A stretch of 64,000 nucleotides of DNA from Paenibacillus foliorum (GCF_013141765.1 NZ_WHOD01000099.1:1-64000); one strand, 5' to 3'. Positions 35,022 through 45,471 are shown, counted from the stretch's first letter. Notes: a model not told the origin generated them from the letters alone. Translations and numbers: made by a program.

Positions 35022-38000
35022 CTACGATATAGTCCTCAATGTTAGGATTAGTCGTTCTAATCGGATGTCCAGCTCCTCAATAGCCTCCACCAACCCGGCG
35101 CTGTTTTCTCCGGTGATGATTGCTCCCTTAAGATTTTCTTCCAGCTGTGCCGCTGCCTCAAAGAGAGGATCAGCTGAAAGGCTGCCGGCTGCACCTTTAA
35201 GCGTATGCGCGAAGCGCTGTGCTTCTTCTAAGTGTCCCTCCCTTAAAGCTGCTTTTATCCGTTCCGTGTAGCCTTCGTAATCACGTAGAAAGATCGCGAA
35301 CATTTTGAGTAAAATCGGTTCCTTTCCGAGAAGCTGATGTAAGGCTTTGGATACATTGATATCCACATTTCCGTATAACTGCTCCTTTAAGCCATTGCCT
35401 GTTGACGGAGCTTGGTTCCAACCTTCCTCGGTGGAGACAGCCGCTTCACCCAGCCATTTTCGAATAACCGATTCCATCATTTGCAAATCAATTGGTTTGG
35501 TGATGATATCATTCATCCCTGCTAAGCGGTATTGCTCATGATCATCTGAAATAACGTTGGCAGTTAACGCAATAATTGGGATATGCGACAGATGGTCGCC
35601 GCTGCGTATCCTACGAGTTGTCTCAACGCCATCTAACTCAGGCATAAATATATCCATGAGGAGAAGATCCCAGTCCTCAGCATGAAACTTATCCAGCACC
35701 TCATATCCGGTTCGCGCAACCTCAATGGAATAGCCGCACTGCGCAAGCAGCTCCATGGCAACCTGCTGATTAATCTCATTATCCTCAGCCAACAGAATAC
35801 GTTTCGCCTTGCTGTTACCCCGTTTCTTCAGCGACCCATTTTTCTCAACGAATGGTTGGACAGATACGCTGCCGTGACGGCCCCATACAGCTTCAATGGA
35901 TTGAAACAACCCCAATCGGCTGAAGGGCTTAACAACAATCCCCTCCGGTCTATACTCTGTAGGCATATTTAACATTTCATCCCGCCCGTAGGCTGTTGTC
36001 AGCGCAAGGGTGATGATACCGGCTGCGTCTGCTTCTTGTTTAAAAGCTGCCCATGTTTCCATGCCGTACATATCCGGCATATCCATATCCATCAATGCCA
36101 TATCGTACGGCTTACCAGGTGCAAGCCGCCTCAGCTCAGCAACGGCTTCCTTCCATGTTGAGTGAACAATGGGCTCCAAGGAAAAAGAACGCAGCAATGC
36201 ACTAACATGCTCCTGCATGACAGGATGGTCTTCTACAACCAACACTCGCAAATCGGCATTTTGCAGCTTCGACTTCCAATCGTTATGCCTAGACCCAAGG
36301 GGCAGCAGCATTGGAACCGTAAAACTAAATACACTACCCTGTCCCAGCTCACTGAGAACCTCAAGATTACTATCCATTAACTTAATAAAACTGCTTGCTA
36401 TAACCAAGCCTAAGCCTGTCCCTCCATATTTGCGGCTAGTCGAACCGTCCGCTTGCGTAAACGGCTTAAACAAACTATCCAGCTGCTCCTTGGAAATGCC
36501 GATTCCTGTATCTTCCACACTAAAACGCACATGAACAGATGTCTCCATTTCCTTAACCATATCAACTTTTATCTTCACGAAGCCCTTCTCCGTAAACTTC
36601 ACCGCATTATTGCATAGGTTTAGCAGCACCTGCTCCAGCCGAAGCGGATCCCCGATAAGCTCAACCGGCAAAGTCTCGTCTGTTTCGATCATTAGCTCAA
36701 ACTGCTCCTTGCCACCGAGAAAGACGCCCAGTATACCTGACAGCTTATCCAGCAGCTCCTCCGGATGAAACGTAATCCTCTCTATTTCCAGCTTGCCAGC
36801 TTCCACCTTAGAGAAATCCAATATATCATTAATGATTCTCAGCAAAGCTTGGGATGAATACAATACTTTGGACGAGTAATCCTTCTGAACCTCTGTCATA
36901 TCTGTTTTCTGCATCAGCTGGGTTAGTCCGATAATCCCATTTAAGGGAGTGCGAATCTCATGGCTCATGCCTGCAAGAAACCGACTTTTAGCCAGATTCG
37001 CTTCGTCAGCCTCCATCTTGGCTTGAACAAGCTCCTGACGCACTCTCCTTTGCTCGGTAATATCCCTAGCTATTGCCACCACTCCTATGAAGCTGCCATT
37101 ACGATCACGCAAGCCATTAGAATTATGCGCTACGGGAAATCGCTTGCCGTCTTTGCGAACAAACGTCCAATCGCGATCGTAAGAAAAATCCAAGGATCTC
37201 AGCTCGCGTAATACAGCCAGGTCGGGAGTCACGGTGCGCCCCAGCAGCTTGGATAGCCTTTCGGCTTCCTCAACTATTTCGTCTGGAGCTATGTATAACA
37301 GAGGTGTCGCTTTATTCAGCACTTCTTCCGCTGTATAACCAAGCATGATCTCGGCAGTTTTACTAAAATAAGTAATCTTGTAATTAGAATCAAATGCGAT
37401 CATCAAAAAATCATTTTGGTTAATAATTGTATCCAATCGCTCAAACAACGTCTTCAAATGAGCCATCATTCCATTCACCGATTGCGTCAAAGCTCCAATT
37501 TCATCATGATTGCTGATTGGAATAGGGGGGAGATTGAAATTACCTTCAGCAACCGTTTCTGTAACCGACAAAATTTTCCTTACCCTTACCAGTTGTCGGT
37601 TATAAGCCATCGTCAGAAGCCATATCATTATCAGCTCAGTAGCAGCAATGGAGAGCATAGTTTTCCAAAATAATGAGTTTAGCGGTTTCTCCAATTCATC
37701 GATTGGAACCTGAAGCACCACATACCAAGCGGTACCTTCCACAGCTGAAAAAAACAGGATTTGCGGATCCATCTTATTCGATAATTCACGGTAACCGAGC
37801 TTCATCTCCGATGGATCTTTTGCAATCTCTGTTAAAATCGGACCTATTGCTTCCTTACTAATAGATTTCGCTTCCGAAACATCATTCCAATAAAATGCCG
37901 TCCCATCAGCAGCAGTCACCATGATCTGGCCCAAATTACTTGATTGATAGTTGATTAGCTTCTTGAAAGCCGTATCCAATAAAATTTCTGAATGAACAAA

Positions 38001-38492
38001 CCCGATGGAGTTATTTCTTTCATCAAATACAGGCACTTGCAGCGTGATCAGCCTTTGATTCGTTGCTTTATCGATAAACGGTTCAAAGACAATGCTCTCT
38101 CCTATCATCGCTCCATTTAATTTTGAACGAATGTTACTTTTTCCTTCAGAGCTTAATGCAATATCCCCTTTTAAATCGACGAACTCCATGGTTCGATATA
38201 TCCCTTTGGAGCGTTCCACTTCCTTACGAAAATAATCAATCCGCTGCGCGTCGGTTCCGGATCGCACTTGCTCAGTTCGGCTCATGATCTCCACTTCCGA
38301 TATTCGGTTCCCAATCCACGCTGACAAATTGCAGGAAGATAAACGTACCTTCTCGTTTGCGGTTTCCTTCAGAGAATCTACAATCCGCTGTTTGGCGGAG
38401 CTGTAATTGCTTATCCCCACAACAAACAGAGACCCGCCTGAAATCAACACAACCAAAACCATCATTTTAAAACGCAGCGATAACTTCCTCAT
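35022..38492 (-). CDS. Hybrid sensor histidine kinase (dCache-HAMP-PAS-HisKA-HATPase-REC-REC-HPt)
   Basis: 1156 residues: membrane helix 10-30, a large extracytoplasmic dCache-like sensor, second helix near 285-300, HAMP, a PAS domain (FLMIAFDSNYKITYFSKTAE), HisKA (AGMSHEIRTPLNGIIGLTQ), HATPase_c (LCNNAVKF, EDTGIGIS, GGTGLGL), two receivers (VLVVEDHPVMQE / MALMDMDMPDMYG; ILLAEDNEINQQ / LLLMDIFMPELDG) and a C-terminal HPt (RFAHTLKGAAGSL). It is a complete internal phosphorelay sensing an extracellular small ligand. It lies downstream of an OmpR-type regulator gene, but a terminator separates them. Confidence 0.93.
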   Translation of the reverse strand: MRKLSLRFKMMVLVVLISGGSLFVVGISNYSSAKQRIVDSLKETANEKVRLSSCNLSAWIGNRISEVEIMSRTEQVRSGTDAQRIDYFRKEVERSKGIYRTMEFVDLKGDIALSSEGKSNIRSKLNGAMIGESIVFEPFIDKATNQRLITLQVPVFDERNNSIGFVHSEILLDTAFKKLINYQSSNLGQIMVTAADGTAFYWNDVSEAKSISKEAIGPILTEIAKDPSEMKLGYRELSNKMDPQILFFSAVEGTAWYVVLQVPIDELEKPLNSLFWKTMLSIAATELIMIWLLTMAYNRQLVRVRKILSVTETVAEGNFNLPPIPISNHDEIGALTQSVNGMMAHLKTLFERLDTIINQNDFLMIAFDSNYKITYFSKTAEIMLGYTAEEVLNKATPLLYIAPDEIVEEAERLSKLLGRTVTPDLAVLRELRSLDFSYDRDWTFVRKDGKRFPVAHNSNGLRDRNGSFIGVVAIARDITEQRRVRQELVQAKMEADEANLAKSRFLAGMSHEIRTPLNGIIGLTQLMQKTDMTEVQKDYSSKVLYSSQALLRIINDILDFSKVEAGKLEIERITFHPEELLDKLSGILGVFLGGKEQFELMIETDETLPVELIGDPLRLEQVLLNLCNNAVKFTEKGFVKIKVDMVKEMETSVHVRFSVEDTGIGISKEQLDSLFKPFTQADGSTSRKYGGTGLGLVIASSFIKLMDSNLEVLSELGQGSVFSFTVPMLLPLGSRHNDWKSKLQNADLRVLVVEDHPVMQEHVSALLRSFSLEPIVHSTWKEAVAELRRLAPGKPYDMALMDMDMPDMYGMETWAAFKQEADAAGIITLALTTAYGRDEMLNMPTEYRPEGIVVKPFSRLGLFQSIEAVWGRHGSVSVQPFVEKNGSLKKRGNSKAKRILLAEDNEINQQVAMELLAQCGYSIEVARTGYEVLDKFHAEDWDLLLMDIFMPELDGVETTRRIRSGDHLSHIPIIALTANVISDDHEQYRLAGMNDIITKPIDLQMMESVIRKWLGEAAVSTEEGWNQAPSTGNGLKEQLYGNVDINVSKALHQLLGKEPILLKMFAIFLRDYEGYTERIKAALREGHLEEAQRFAHTLKGAAGSLSADPLFEAAAQLEENLKGAIITGENSAGLVEAIEELDIRLERLILTLRTIS

Positions 38493-38518
38493 CTATCGTC
38501 CCCCAATCACGTATACAT

Positions 38519-38552
38519 ATAAAAAACTCTTAAGGAGCATTCCCTAAGAGTT
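38519..38552 (-). terminator. Intrinsic terminator overlapping the regulator's stop codon
   Basis: An 11-of-12 bp stem (38525-38536 with 38541-38552, loop GCAT) is followed by T6 on the minus strand. The stop codon TAG (38544-38546) is inside the stem, so translation to the end should disturb the hairpin. Confidence 0.75.
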
Positions 38553-39266
38553 AGTAACGTACTTGTACCCTATGCCCCAAACCGTTTTGATAAACTGGGG
38601 TTCCTTTGGGTCTTTCTCGATTTTTTTTCGTAGGTTAGCAATATGTACATCGATAGATCGGTCATTTACAAAGGAATCAATTCCACGCAGCGTATTAATC
38701 AATTGATCTCGGCTAAATACCTTTTCCTTGTTGTTAACCAAAAGCTTCATTAGCTCAAATTCGGAGTAAGTCGTTTCCACAAAAGTATGATTTACAAAAA
38801 TAGATCTGCGATCATAATCCAGAGTAACTGGATCCTTGCCCTCTCCCTGCAGCGGAGCTGGTACCGAAACAGGATCAGACTTGATCATTGTCTCGGCGCT
38901 GTTCATTTCCGTCCTGCGAATCATCGCAGCTACCCTAGCCGTAAGCTCACGCATACTGAATGGCTTGCATAAGTAGTCGTCCGCACCGGCAGTTAAAGCA
39001 TCGATTCTATCGAGAACCTCTGTTTTCATCGATACGGCAAGGATCGGAACAAGCGAAGTTCTACGAAAATCTTTACATAGATCTTTTCCATTAATATCCG
39101 GGAGCACAATATCCATAATCACCAGATCTGGAGCGAACTCAGTCAATAGCTGGAGACCTTCCTTGCCATTTACTGCTCTACGTACGTTATAGCCTTCTTC
39201 TGATAAATGCATCATTGACATCTCGCCGACCATACTATCGTCTTCTATGACTAATACTCTATGCAT
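38544..39266 (-). CDS. OmpR-family response regulator
   Basis: 240 residues: receiver (VLVIEDDSMVGEMSMMHL, acceptor Asp in LVIMDIVLPDINGKDL, Lys in YLCKPFSMREL), a 25-residue linker, and a winged-helix domain (TTYSEFELMKLLVNNKEKVFSRDQLINTL, SIDVHIANLRKKIEKD, FIKTVWGIGYKYV). It is 51 bases upstream of the hybrid kinase gene, its probable partner, though a kinase with its own receivers and HPt may hand the phosphate on to it last. The terminator overlapping its end would limit read-through. Confidence 0.93.
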   Translation of the reverse strand: MHRVLVIEDDSMVGEMSMMHLSEEGYNVRRAVNGKEGLQLLTEFAPDLVIMDIVLPDINGKDLCKDFRRTSLVPILAVSMKTEVLDRIDALTAGADDYLCKPFSMRELTARVAAMIRRTEMNSAETMIKSDPVSVPAPLQGEGKDPVTLDYDRRSIFVNHTFVETTYSEFELMKLLVNNKEKVFSRDQLINTLRGIDSFVNDRSIDVHIANLRKKIEKDPKEPQFIKTVWGIGYKYVTNS

Positions 39267-39647
39267 CCTTTACCACCTGTTTCCGCTCGAATGTTAGATG
39301 ATTATTAAGAATACTCAAACTTTTTTAACAATTTTTATAGGAATTTACTCATAATTTACAGATATACTAATAAATTGCCTCAAATCTTCTCTTCTAATAT
39401 ACTATATAAAGGAAATGATCGTCCATATTTCGATTAAAAATTACATAGATCGATTCGCAAAATAGAGCTGAATCACTGTCCGCTAGAAGCCTGACGATGC
39501 AATGCTCGTTCCATAATAAAGTAGGGAAACCACTCACATGGCTTCCCCTTATCTATCCGCACATACCCTTCTTAGGTCTACTGCAAACCAACGTGATTCA
39601 AATTGTAATCAATATGCTGTGAGTTGGGAGGAGAATCGGATATAGGA
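39267..39647. other. Gene-free stretch between the regulator and the ROK gene
   Basis: 381 bases. An AT-rich leader of the regulator (39290-39420) and the hairpin at 39512-39547; nothing else is supported. Confidence 0.6.
39512..39547 (-). terminator. Probable terminator of the ROK kinase gene
   Basis: Nine-bp stem GGGAAACCA/TGGCTTCCC (one G-T pair) with a TACTTTATT tail on the minus strand, about 100 bases after the stop. The T-run is weak. Confidence 0.5.
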
Positions 39648-40640
39648 TTACGGCTGCTGATGAATTTGTGTTCCTGTGCTTGACAACCGCTCGCCTGCCG
39701 CCATCGCACTGCCCACAATTCCAGCATCATCTAGCATCTCTGCAGTTCTAATAGTCAGCCTGTCCCAATACCCGCTATACACCGACTGTTTCAATTGCTC
39801 TCGCATGGGAGCTAACAACCGTTCACCAGCCAAAGCCCCACCGCCGCCAATAACAATAATATCTGGACTGTATAGCGTTACCGCTGAAGCCAATCCTTTT
39901 CCAAGCAGCATTCCTGTATGATTGAGCACTTCCACAGCTAGAGGGTCACCTGCATCGAACGCTTTGGACACATCCGCTGCCGTAAGCGCTTCAAGTGATC
40001 TACCGTTCAGCCAATCATGCATGATGCTCGCTCGGCCGTTCTCCATCTGCTCTCTTGCTTGCCTTGCAATTCCTGTTCCCGATACTGCGGTTTCCAAGCA
40101 GCCTGTCATGCCGCAGCCGCAGCGATAGGTGATCTCAGGCATAAGGATATGCCCTAGCTCTCCCGCCATGTAGCCGCTCCCATAATAAAGCTGCCCGTTA
40201 TTAATCATCGATGCTGCTAAGCCTGTACCTATCGTTATGCCCAATACATGCTCATATCCACGAGCAGCACCACAAAGTGCTTCTCCGTAGACGTACATTC
40301 TAACATCATTATCTATATATACAGGGAGGCCAGTCCTCCTTGAAATTTCTTCAGCTGTATGTACCTGCGTCCAACGCAGGTTCCCGGCAAAAAGGGTAAT
40401 CCCTTTTATTGGATCGATGAACCCTGGTGTTCCTGCTCCAATAACCGATACTTGCGACTTCTCGATTCCTGACTTTACTAATAATTCCTCGATCATTCGT
40501 CCAATTTTATCAAATACATAACTACTGCCCTTAGAAGATTCTGTTGGTTGCTTAATTTTATGAAGCAGCTTTCCATCAGCATTCACTAAGCCGCAAACAA
40601 CATTTGTACCGCCAATATCCATACCAATCGAATAGTTCAT
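39648..40640 (-). CDS. ROK-family sugar kinase (glucokinase-like)
   Basis: 330 residues. MDIGGTNVVCGLV is the phosphate loop; GAGTPGFIDP, YIDNDVRMYVYGE (catalytic Asp), GITIGTGLAASMI, GELGHILMP and the zinc motif CGCGMTGCLETAVSG are all present. It phosphorylates glucose or a related hexose with ATP. It lacks a DNA-binding domain, so it is an enzyme and not a ROK repressor. SD GGGAGG lies upstream. It seems to be transcribed alone. Confidence 0.9.
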   Translation of the reverse strand: MNYSIGMDIGGTNVVCGLVNADGKLLHKIKQPTESSKGSSYVFDKIGRMIEELLVKSGIEKSQVSVIGAGTPGFIDPIKGITLFAGNLRWTQVHTAEEISRRTGLPVYIDNDVRMYVYGEALCGAARGYEHVLGITIGTGLAASMINNGQLYYGSGYMAGELGHILMPEITYRCGCGMTGCLETAVSGTGIARQAREQMENGRASIMHDWLNGRSLEALTAADVSKAFDAGDPLAVEVLNHTGMLLGKGLASAVTLYSPDIIVIGGGGALAGERLLAPMREQLKQSVYSGYWDRLTIRTAEMLDDAGIVGSAMAAGERLSSTGTQIHQQP

Positions 40641-40784
40641 CGTTAAAGTTTCCCTCCCTATTAACCAATCGGACCTACCAGCCTGGCATAACCAATATTC
40701 ATTCAGTTCCTGCTAAACCGTCCTCTATCATCGATATTATAGGGGTTTCAACTAACATATTCAATCAAATTTACAATTCTTCCA

Positions 40785-41258
40785 TCATTTTAAATGACAG
40801 CAGTTTTCGTCTTCCATTTTCTTTGAACTCATTAACCGTAGATGATTTCCAGCTATGTGTTGAAATGTCTTATTAAATTGCTCCAACTCAGGTTCCGATA
40901 TCCCGCTTAACCATTGACTAGCTAATTCCTTCTCTAATGCATAAATGTCCTCAAGTACCTCACGGCCATGATCTGTTATGCTTAAGTAAACAACCCTTCT
41001 GTCCTCATCATCGCGTTCACGTATTAAATATCCATTTTGGATAAGCTTATCGCATAGTAATGTGACCGCACTCAATGATAAGGTGAGTTTCTCTGCTAAA
41101 TGGGTAACTTTGATAGGTCCTTTTGTTTGAATAATATCCAACGCTGCAACTTGGGAGCCGGAGAATCGCGGATCTATAAACTTACCATAGACCACCAATT
41201 TTCGCATTATCCGCCGAAATACTTGCTGTAATTCTAGATCAATTCCAGTTTCTTTCAT
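40785..41258 (-). CDS. MarR-family transcriptional regulator
   Basis: 157 residues from ATG 41258 (SD CAGGAGG; a longer frame adds 12 unlikely residues). Winged helix: ALDIIQTKGPIKVTHLAEKLTLSLSAVTLLCDKLIQNGYLIRERDDEDRRVVYLSITDHG. It ends with HLK after ENCC, an exposed cysteine pair that could make it redox-sensitive. The targets are unknown; the downstream ROK gene starts 144 bases away without a clear link. Confidence 0.88.
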   Translation of the reverse strand: MKETGIDLELQQVFRRIMRKLVVYGKFIDPRFSGSQVAALDIIQTKGPIKVTHLAEKLTLSLSAVTLLCDKLIQNGYLIRERDDEDRRVVYLSITDHGREVLEDIYALEKELASQWLSGISEPELEQFNKTFQHIAGNHLRLMSSKKMEDENCCHLK

Positions 41259-41324
41259 TATTGAGCCTCCTGAGCTAAACTTTTGTGTGACCAATGGAAC
41301 GTTTTACTAATCTCTTTCAATTAA

Positions 41325-41362
41325 AAAAGTGCCTTAGGAATACGGATCCCTAAGGCACTTTT
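41325..41362 (-). terminator. Strong terminator after the SLH gene
   Basis: Perfect 14-bp stem AAAAGTGCCTTAGG/CCTAAGGCACTTTT with a ten-base loop, 20 bases beyond the stop at 41382; T-rich on both strands. Confidence 0.9.
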
Positions 41363-41381
41363 ATAATGCCTCTATATAATC

Positions 41382-43760
41382 TTAATCCTTCAGTGTTGTT
41401 AGCAAACGTCTAGCGTCGCCATATGGTGTGGTAACCACTTCATACACCTTAATTGAAATCGGAGATTCCAATGTATCGGAAGCACTATCAAACATGATCG
41501 ACTGGTTGCCACTCATCAAACGATTATCACCCGAGAGTGCATACGTTTTGGAACCCAGGCGTTTGCCATCTGGTCCTTCCAACTGGAATAACAATTTCGG
41601 ATTAGCCGGATCAGCTATGACAGCATCTGTTGTTTTTATATCCAGACCCATTTCCAGCTTGTACGTATATCCGTAGCTGTTAGTAACTGCATTTTTCGCA
41701 GCATAGTTGGTGATATTAAAGCTATCCATTCTCACCTGGTAAGGATAGAACGAGAACTCATTACCTACCGATGTCAATGAATTCATGGTTACATTAACCT
41801 GTGCAATTGGTGTTTTGTAGCTTGGCTGTGCTTGCTGCGTTGGTTGAGCTTGCGCTGCTTGTGAGCTTGCCTGAGCTTGTTGACCTTGCTGTTCCAGCAA
41901 ACGTAATGTGAATTGATTAGCATTTTCCGATCCAGGAACCGTAAAAGCGTACATTTGCACAGCACCCATACCTGGGAGCACATCGTTTACAGAGCTGGTG
42001 CTTTGAATACCGTTATAGGTAACCCCATTGCTGGAAACAATGTCTGCCCCTAGTTTCGGAACAGGAATTACGCTGCCGCTTCTATTAGTGTACTTGATCT
42101 TGGCTACAGCTGTTTTGTAATCTCTTCCGTCATTTTCAAACCATTCGATATTTTGCAGTGCTACTTCCATTTGTGGATTGACTGCTTTACTTAATGAATC
42201 GACCGTAATCGGCTTGCCTATTACATACGATGGTAAGGCTGTTTGGGTTTCAGATGCAGCCGGTAATTTAAACCCGATTCTGCCAGTAAAGTATTGGATC
42301 GGCGCAGTAGCTCCTTGTTTCAGGAAGTTATGACCCGACAGGACATAGAACGCGTTAAGTTGCGTATCAGGCTCTGTTGTAATTGCAAAATTAATATACT
42401 TCTGCTCCCCAGGATTTAGGATAACCGAGGACTGCTCAACTCTATTGCCGACAAATGAACGTCCTTCAGCTTGCCCGCTTAAAGTAAAGTTAGGAACAGT
42501 TGCAGCATAACTAGCTGGGTTTACCACTTTTACCTGTACGATATAAGTTGGTGCTTGCCCAGTAAATTGCTTAGTCATATTAGTTGCGGAATACTTCAAC
42601 GGTGAATTCTCACCAGGAATGGTGAAGGTAACACCCCAGTTTCCTAATAATGCAGGATCTTGGATAGTTGCTTCCGATCCACGCCATACGAAAGATTCAA
42701 TCGGAGCATCGGCAAGTAATGTCTCCTGCTTCGGATATACTTGATCATCTACATCAATCCATAGCAGATTGGTTAGATTAAAGTCAGCTATTTTATCAAT
42801 CTCTGACATGTAGCTTAGCTCCACTGTACTTTGAGGCTCAATAGAACGGACATTATCCGAGCTTGCCTTCAATGTATAGACTGTTCCATCGGAAGCTTTA
42901 ACACGAAGCTCATAATCAGGTATACGGACAGTCGAGCCAGAGGTATTAGTTAACTTAATAGCAGCTCCGAACCTCCAGCCTCCTGCTGTTTTCTCCTGCA
43001 GCAATCCCTTAGGCTGAGCCTGTACGTTGTTCGTTAATGGATAGCTTGGCATCTCGCCTGTTGATAGTTGCACCGTGTTAGATGGCACCGTTGGTTTTAC
43101 AACAATAGATCCCGGAATGAATTGCTGCTTCGCTTCATATGAAGAAGTGACCAATTGCTCGCGGGTTGCAGCAGAGTTGCCTCCGAATGTGCCATCAGCG
43201 CCATTTTCCATTAGCTTTAATTGAGTGGCTAGAGAAGCATAGCCTCTTGCCCAAGCGGAAACGGTAGTATCATTTACTCCCTGAGTGGCTTTCGCCTCAG
43301 CTTCCTTACTTAAACCACGGATTAAGAACGCTGCAAGCTGCTCCTTCGTTACTTCTCCGGCAGGATTGTAAGAATTAGCGCCGTAACCATCGGTGAGATT
43401 AGCATTCTTAAGTGACTCAATATAAGGAAGCGCGTAACCGTTAGCCGGATCATCTGCACTTACGTCTGTGAAGCTCGATGATTTCAGGGAAGCATCTACA
43501 GGTAAGCCGAAGATCAAGGCTGCAACCTTAGCGAATTGTGCCCGATTCATTTTATCCTTTAAACCAAAGTTACCCTCTCCAACTCCATCAAATATGCCGG
43601 CAGAAATCATAGCATCGAATTTGATTTTTGAAGCAGCGTCCAGGTTATTCAAATCGTTAAAATCAGTTGAAGACTTTGCAATACCCGCGCCTAAAGCAAC
43701 GGATGAAAACATAGAAAATGCCATTGCGGCACTCAGTATCATTGATAAACTTTTCTTCAT
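41382..43760 (-). CDS. S-layer homology surface protein
   Basis: 792 residues: signal peptide (1-24), SLH-type motifs at about 30-215 (AMISAGIFDGVGEGNFGLKD, then LPYIESLKNANLTDGYGANS, then YASLATQLKLMENGADGTFG), then about 570 residues of beta-sandwich-like sequence with repeated elements (PGEQKYINFAI, IPVPKLGADIVSSNG, VPNFTLSG) and a Gln/Ala-rich linker (QGQQAQASSQAAQAQ). A wall-bound protein of unknown ligand. It starts 46 bases after the efflux transporter gene with no terminator between, so part of its expression may come from that operon. Confidence 0.85.
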   Translation of the reverse strand: MKKSLSMILSAAMAFSMFSSVALGAGIAKSSTDFNDLNNLDAASKIKFDAMISAGIFDGVGEGNFGLKDKMNRAQFAKVAALIFGLPVDASLKSSSFTDVSADDPANGYALPYIESLKNANLTDGYGANSYNPAGEVTKEQLAAFLIRGLSKEAEAKATQGVNDTTVSAWARGYASLATQLKLMENGADGTFGGNSAATREQLVTSSYEAKQQFIPGSIVVKPTVPSNTVQLSTGEMPSYPLTNNVQAQPKGLLQEKTAGGWRFGAAIKLTNTSGSTVRIPDYELRVKASDGTVYTLKASSDNVRSIEPQSTVELSYMSEIDKIADFNLTNLLWIDVDDQVYPKQETLLADAPIESFVWRGSEATIQDPALLGNWGVTFTIPGENSPLKYSATNMTKQFTGQAPTYIVQVKVVNPASYAATVPNFTLSGQAEGRSFVGNRVEQSSVILNPGEQKYINFAITTEPDTQLNAFYVLSGHNFLKQGATAPIQYFTGRIGFKLPAASETQTALPSYVIGKPITVDSLSKAVNPQMEVALQNIEWFENDGRDYKTAVAKIKYTNRSGSVIPVPKLGADIVSSNGVTYNGIQSTSSVNDVLPGMGAVQMYAFTVPGSENANQFTLRLLEQQGQQAQASSQAAQAQPTQQAQPSYKTPIAQVNVTMNSLTSVGNEFSFYPYQVRMDSFNITNYAAKNAVTNSYGYTYKLEMGLDIKTTDAVIADPANPKLLFQLEGPDGKRLGSKTYALSGDNRLMSGNQSIMFDSASDTLESPISIKVYEVVTTPYGDARRLLTTLKD

Positions 43761-43806
43761 TAGAGTATTCCCCCAAATAAATCAAATATTAAACGAGTCC
43801 TATCCT

Positions 43807-45471
43807 TTACACTTCGACCGTTTCGGTAAGCTTTACAGGTCGACCTGACACAACTGGTGCTGCCGTTTCTTCGGGAACTACCGGAGCAGACTGCTCAGCT
43901 GGCTGTTCTTTCTTCTTTTTTTTCGTGCGTAATAAAAATACTAATGGAATACATAGAAATGCTGGTATTGCTGAGACAAAGAAAGTATCCGCTATGGAGC
44001 GAACCATAGCTTCCTTCTGCATAAGCCCTGCCAGATAAACAGCAGCTGTTCCGCTTGCAGTTGCCGCATCTACTCCACCTTGGGATAGAGCTCCTGAGAT
44101 CGCGCTCATATACTGTGTAGCAGGTTCTGAAGTAGAAGGAACATTTTCTGTAATCCGGAAGTAATGAAGATACTGTCGGCTGCTCATAATAGTCGTTAAC
44201 ACAGCGATCCCCATGGAAGCCATAACTTGACGGAACACATTAGAGAGTGGGGAAGCCTCATTGATTTTGTCTTTCGGAATATCCGCCATACCAACAGTGG
44301 AAATAGGCATCATACAAAGCCCGATACCAAATCCTCTAATCGTAAGCACCACGTTAATCCACAAGTGAGAAGTATCCGCTGTTAACGAGTGCAGCTCATA
44401 AGTAGTTACCCCAAGAATAAGCAAGCCAATCACTGCTATAGGCACGATACCGACTTTCTCCAAAAGCTTGCCGCTGATAGGCATCATGAGCGCCATTGCG
44501 ACAGATTGAGGGAGCAGCAATATCCCGGCATCCAATGCAGTCATATTCTGTACATTTTGCAAATAGATAGGCATAAGGAAGGTTCCGCCCATCATCGCCA
44601 TCATGATAAGTCCTGCAGTCAGCACGCTAGCCGAAAATTTGATATCCTTGAATACTTTTAAATTCAGAAGCGGCGTTTCCGTGGTGAGCTCTACCCACAA
44701 TAATAAAGCCAGACTTACTGCCGATATAAAAAACAAACTAACGATATACAAAGATGTCCAGCCTTCAGTTTGCCCTTTACTCAATGCAAGGAGAAGCGTT
44801 CCGAAAAAAGTTACGGAAAACACAGCTCCCCACGTATCGAACTTTAAATTCTTGTTAACAGGCGACTCCTTCAGTAAAAAGATGCCAGCAACAGCTGCTA
44901 TTACACCAATTGGCACATTCAGCAAAAATAAGGTTCTCCAGCTGTAGTATTGGATGAGATATCCGCCTAAGGTCGGTCCCAATGCGGGAGCAACCATTGC
45001 CGCTACCCCCCAGATACCCATCGCTAGCCCGATCTGCTTACGAGGCACTATCGTATAAATTACCGCCATACCGACCGGCATGATAAAACCGCCCGTTAAT
45101 CCTTGAAAAATACGAAAAGCAATCAAGCTCGAATCATTCCAAGCTAACCCGCATAATAAGGAGCCAATTGTAAACCCTATAACGGACCAGATCAGCACTT
45201 TCTTGCTGCCCAATCGCGTAGCAAGAAAGCCACTGGCAGGAATAACAACAGCGGAAGCTAACATAAACCCGGTTACGACCCACTGAATGGTACTCGTCGG
45301 TACACCAAATACGGTAGACAGCTTGGGAAGTGCTACATTCACCAAGCTGCTGCTTAATACAGATACGAAAGTAGCAAGAATAATAGCTACAAGCGGAAGC
45401 CAGAAGCTAGGCTCTTTATGTTCTTCAACCGGAGTTCCGGGAGCGGCCGTTTTTTGAGAATCATCAGACAC
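43807..45471 (-). CDS. DHA2-family multidrug efflux transporter (EmrB/QacA type)
   Basis: 554 residues with 14 predicted membrane helices. Family marks: LSSSLVNVALPKL (motif D1), WVVTGFMLASAVVIPASGFLATRLGSKK (motif A), RIFQGLTGGFIMPVG (motif B), GVAAMVAPALGPTLGGYL (motif C). It exports drugs in exchange for protons. The cytoplasmic tail is long and Lys/Glu/Pro-rich. GTG start behind GGGGG. Last transporter gene of the MarR-adaptor-adaptor-transporter operon, 11 bases after the second adaptor. Confidence 0.93.
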   Translation of the reverse strand: MSDDSQKTAAPGTPVEEHKEPSFWLPLVAIILATFVSVLSSSLVNVALPKLSTVFGVPTSTIQWVVTGFMLASAVVIPASGFLATRLGSKKVLIWSVIGFTIGSLLCGLAWNDSSLIAFRIFQGLTGGFIMPVGMAVIYTIVPRKQIGLAMGIWGVAAMVAPALGPTLGGYLIQYYSWRTLFLLNVPIGVIAAVAGIFLLKESPVNKNLKFDTWGAVFSVTFFGTLLLALSKGQTEGWTSLYIVSLFFISAVSLALLLWVELTTETPLLNLKVFKDIKFSASVLTAGLIMMAMMGGTFLMPIYLQNVQNMTALDAGILLLPQSVAMALMMPISGKLLEKVGIVPIAVIGLLILGVTTYELHSLTADTSHLWINVVLTIRGFGIGLCMMPISTVGMADIPKDKINEASPLSNVFRQVMASMGIAVLTTIMSSRQYLHYFRITENVPSTSEPATQYMSAISGALSQGGVDAATASGTAAVYLAGLMQKEAMVRSIADTFFVSAIPAFLCIPLVFLLRTKKKKKEQPAEQSAPVVPEETAAPVVSGRPVKLTETVEV

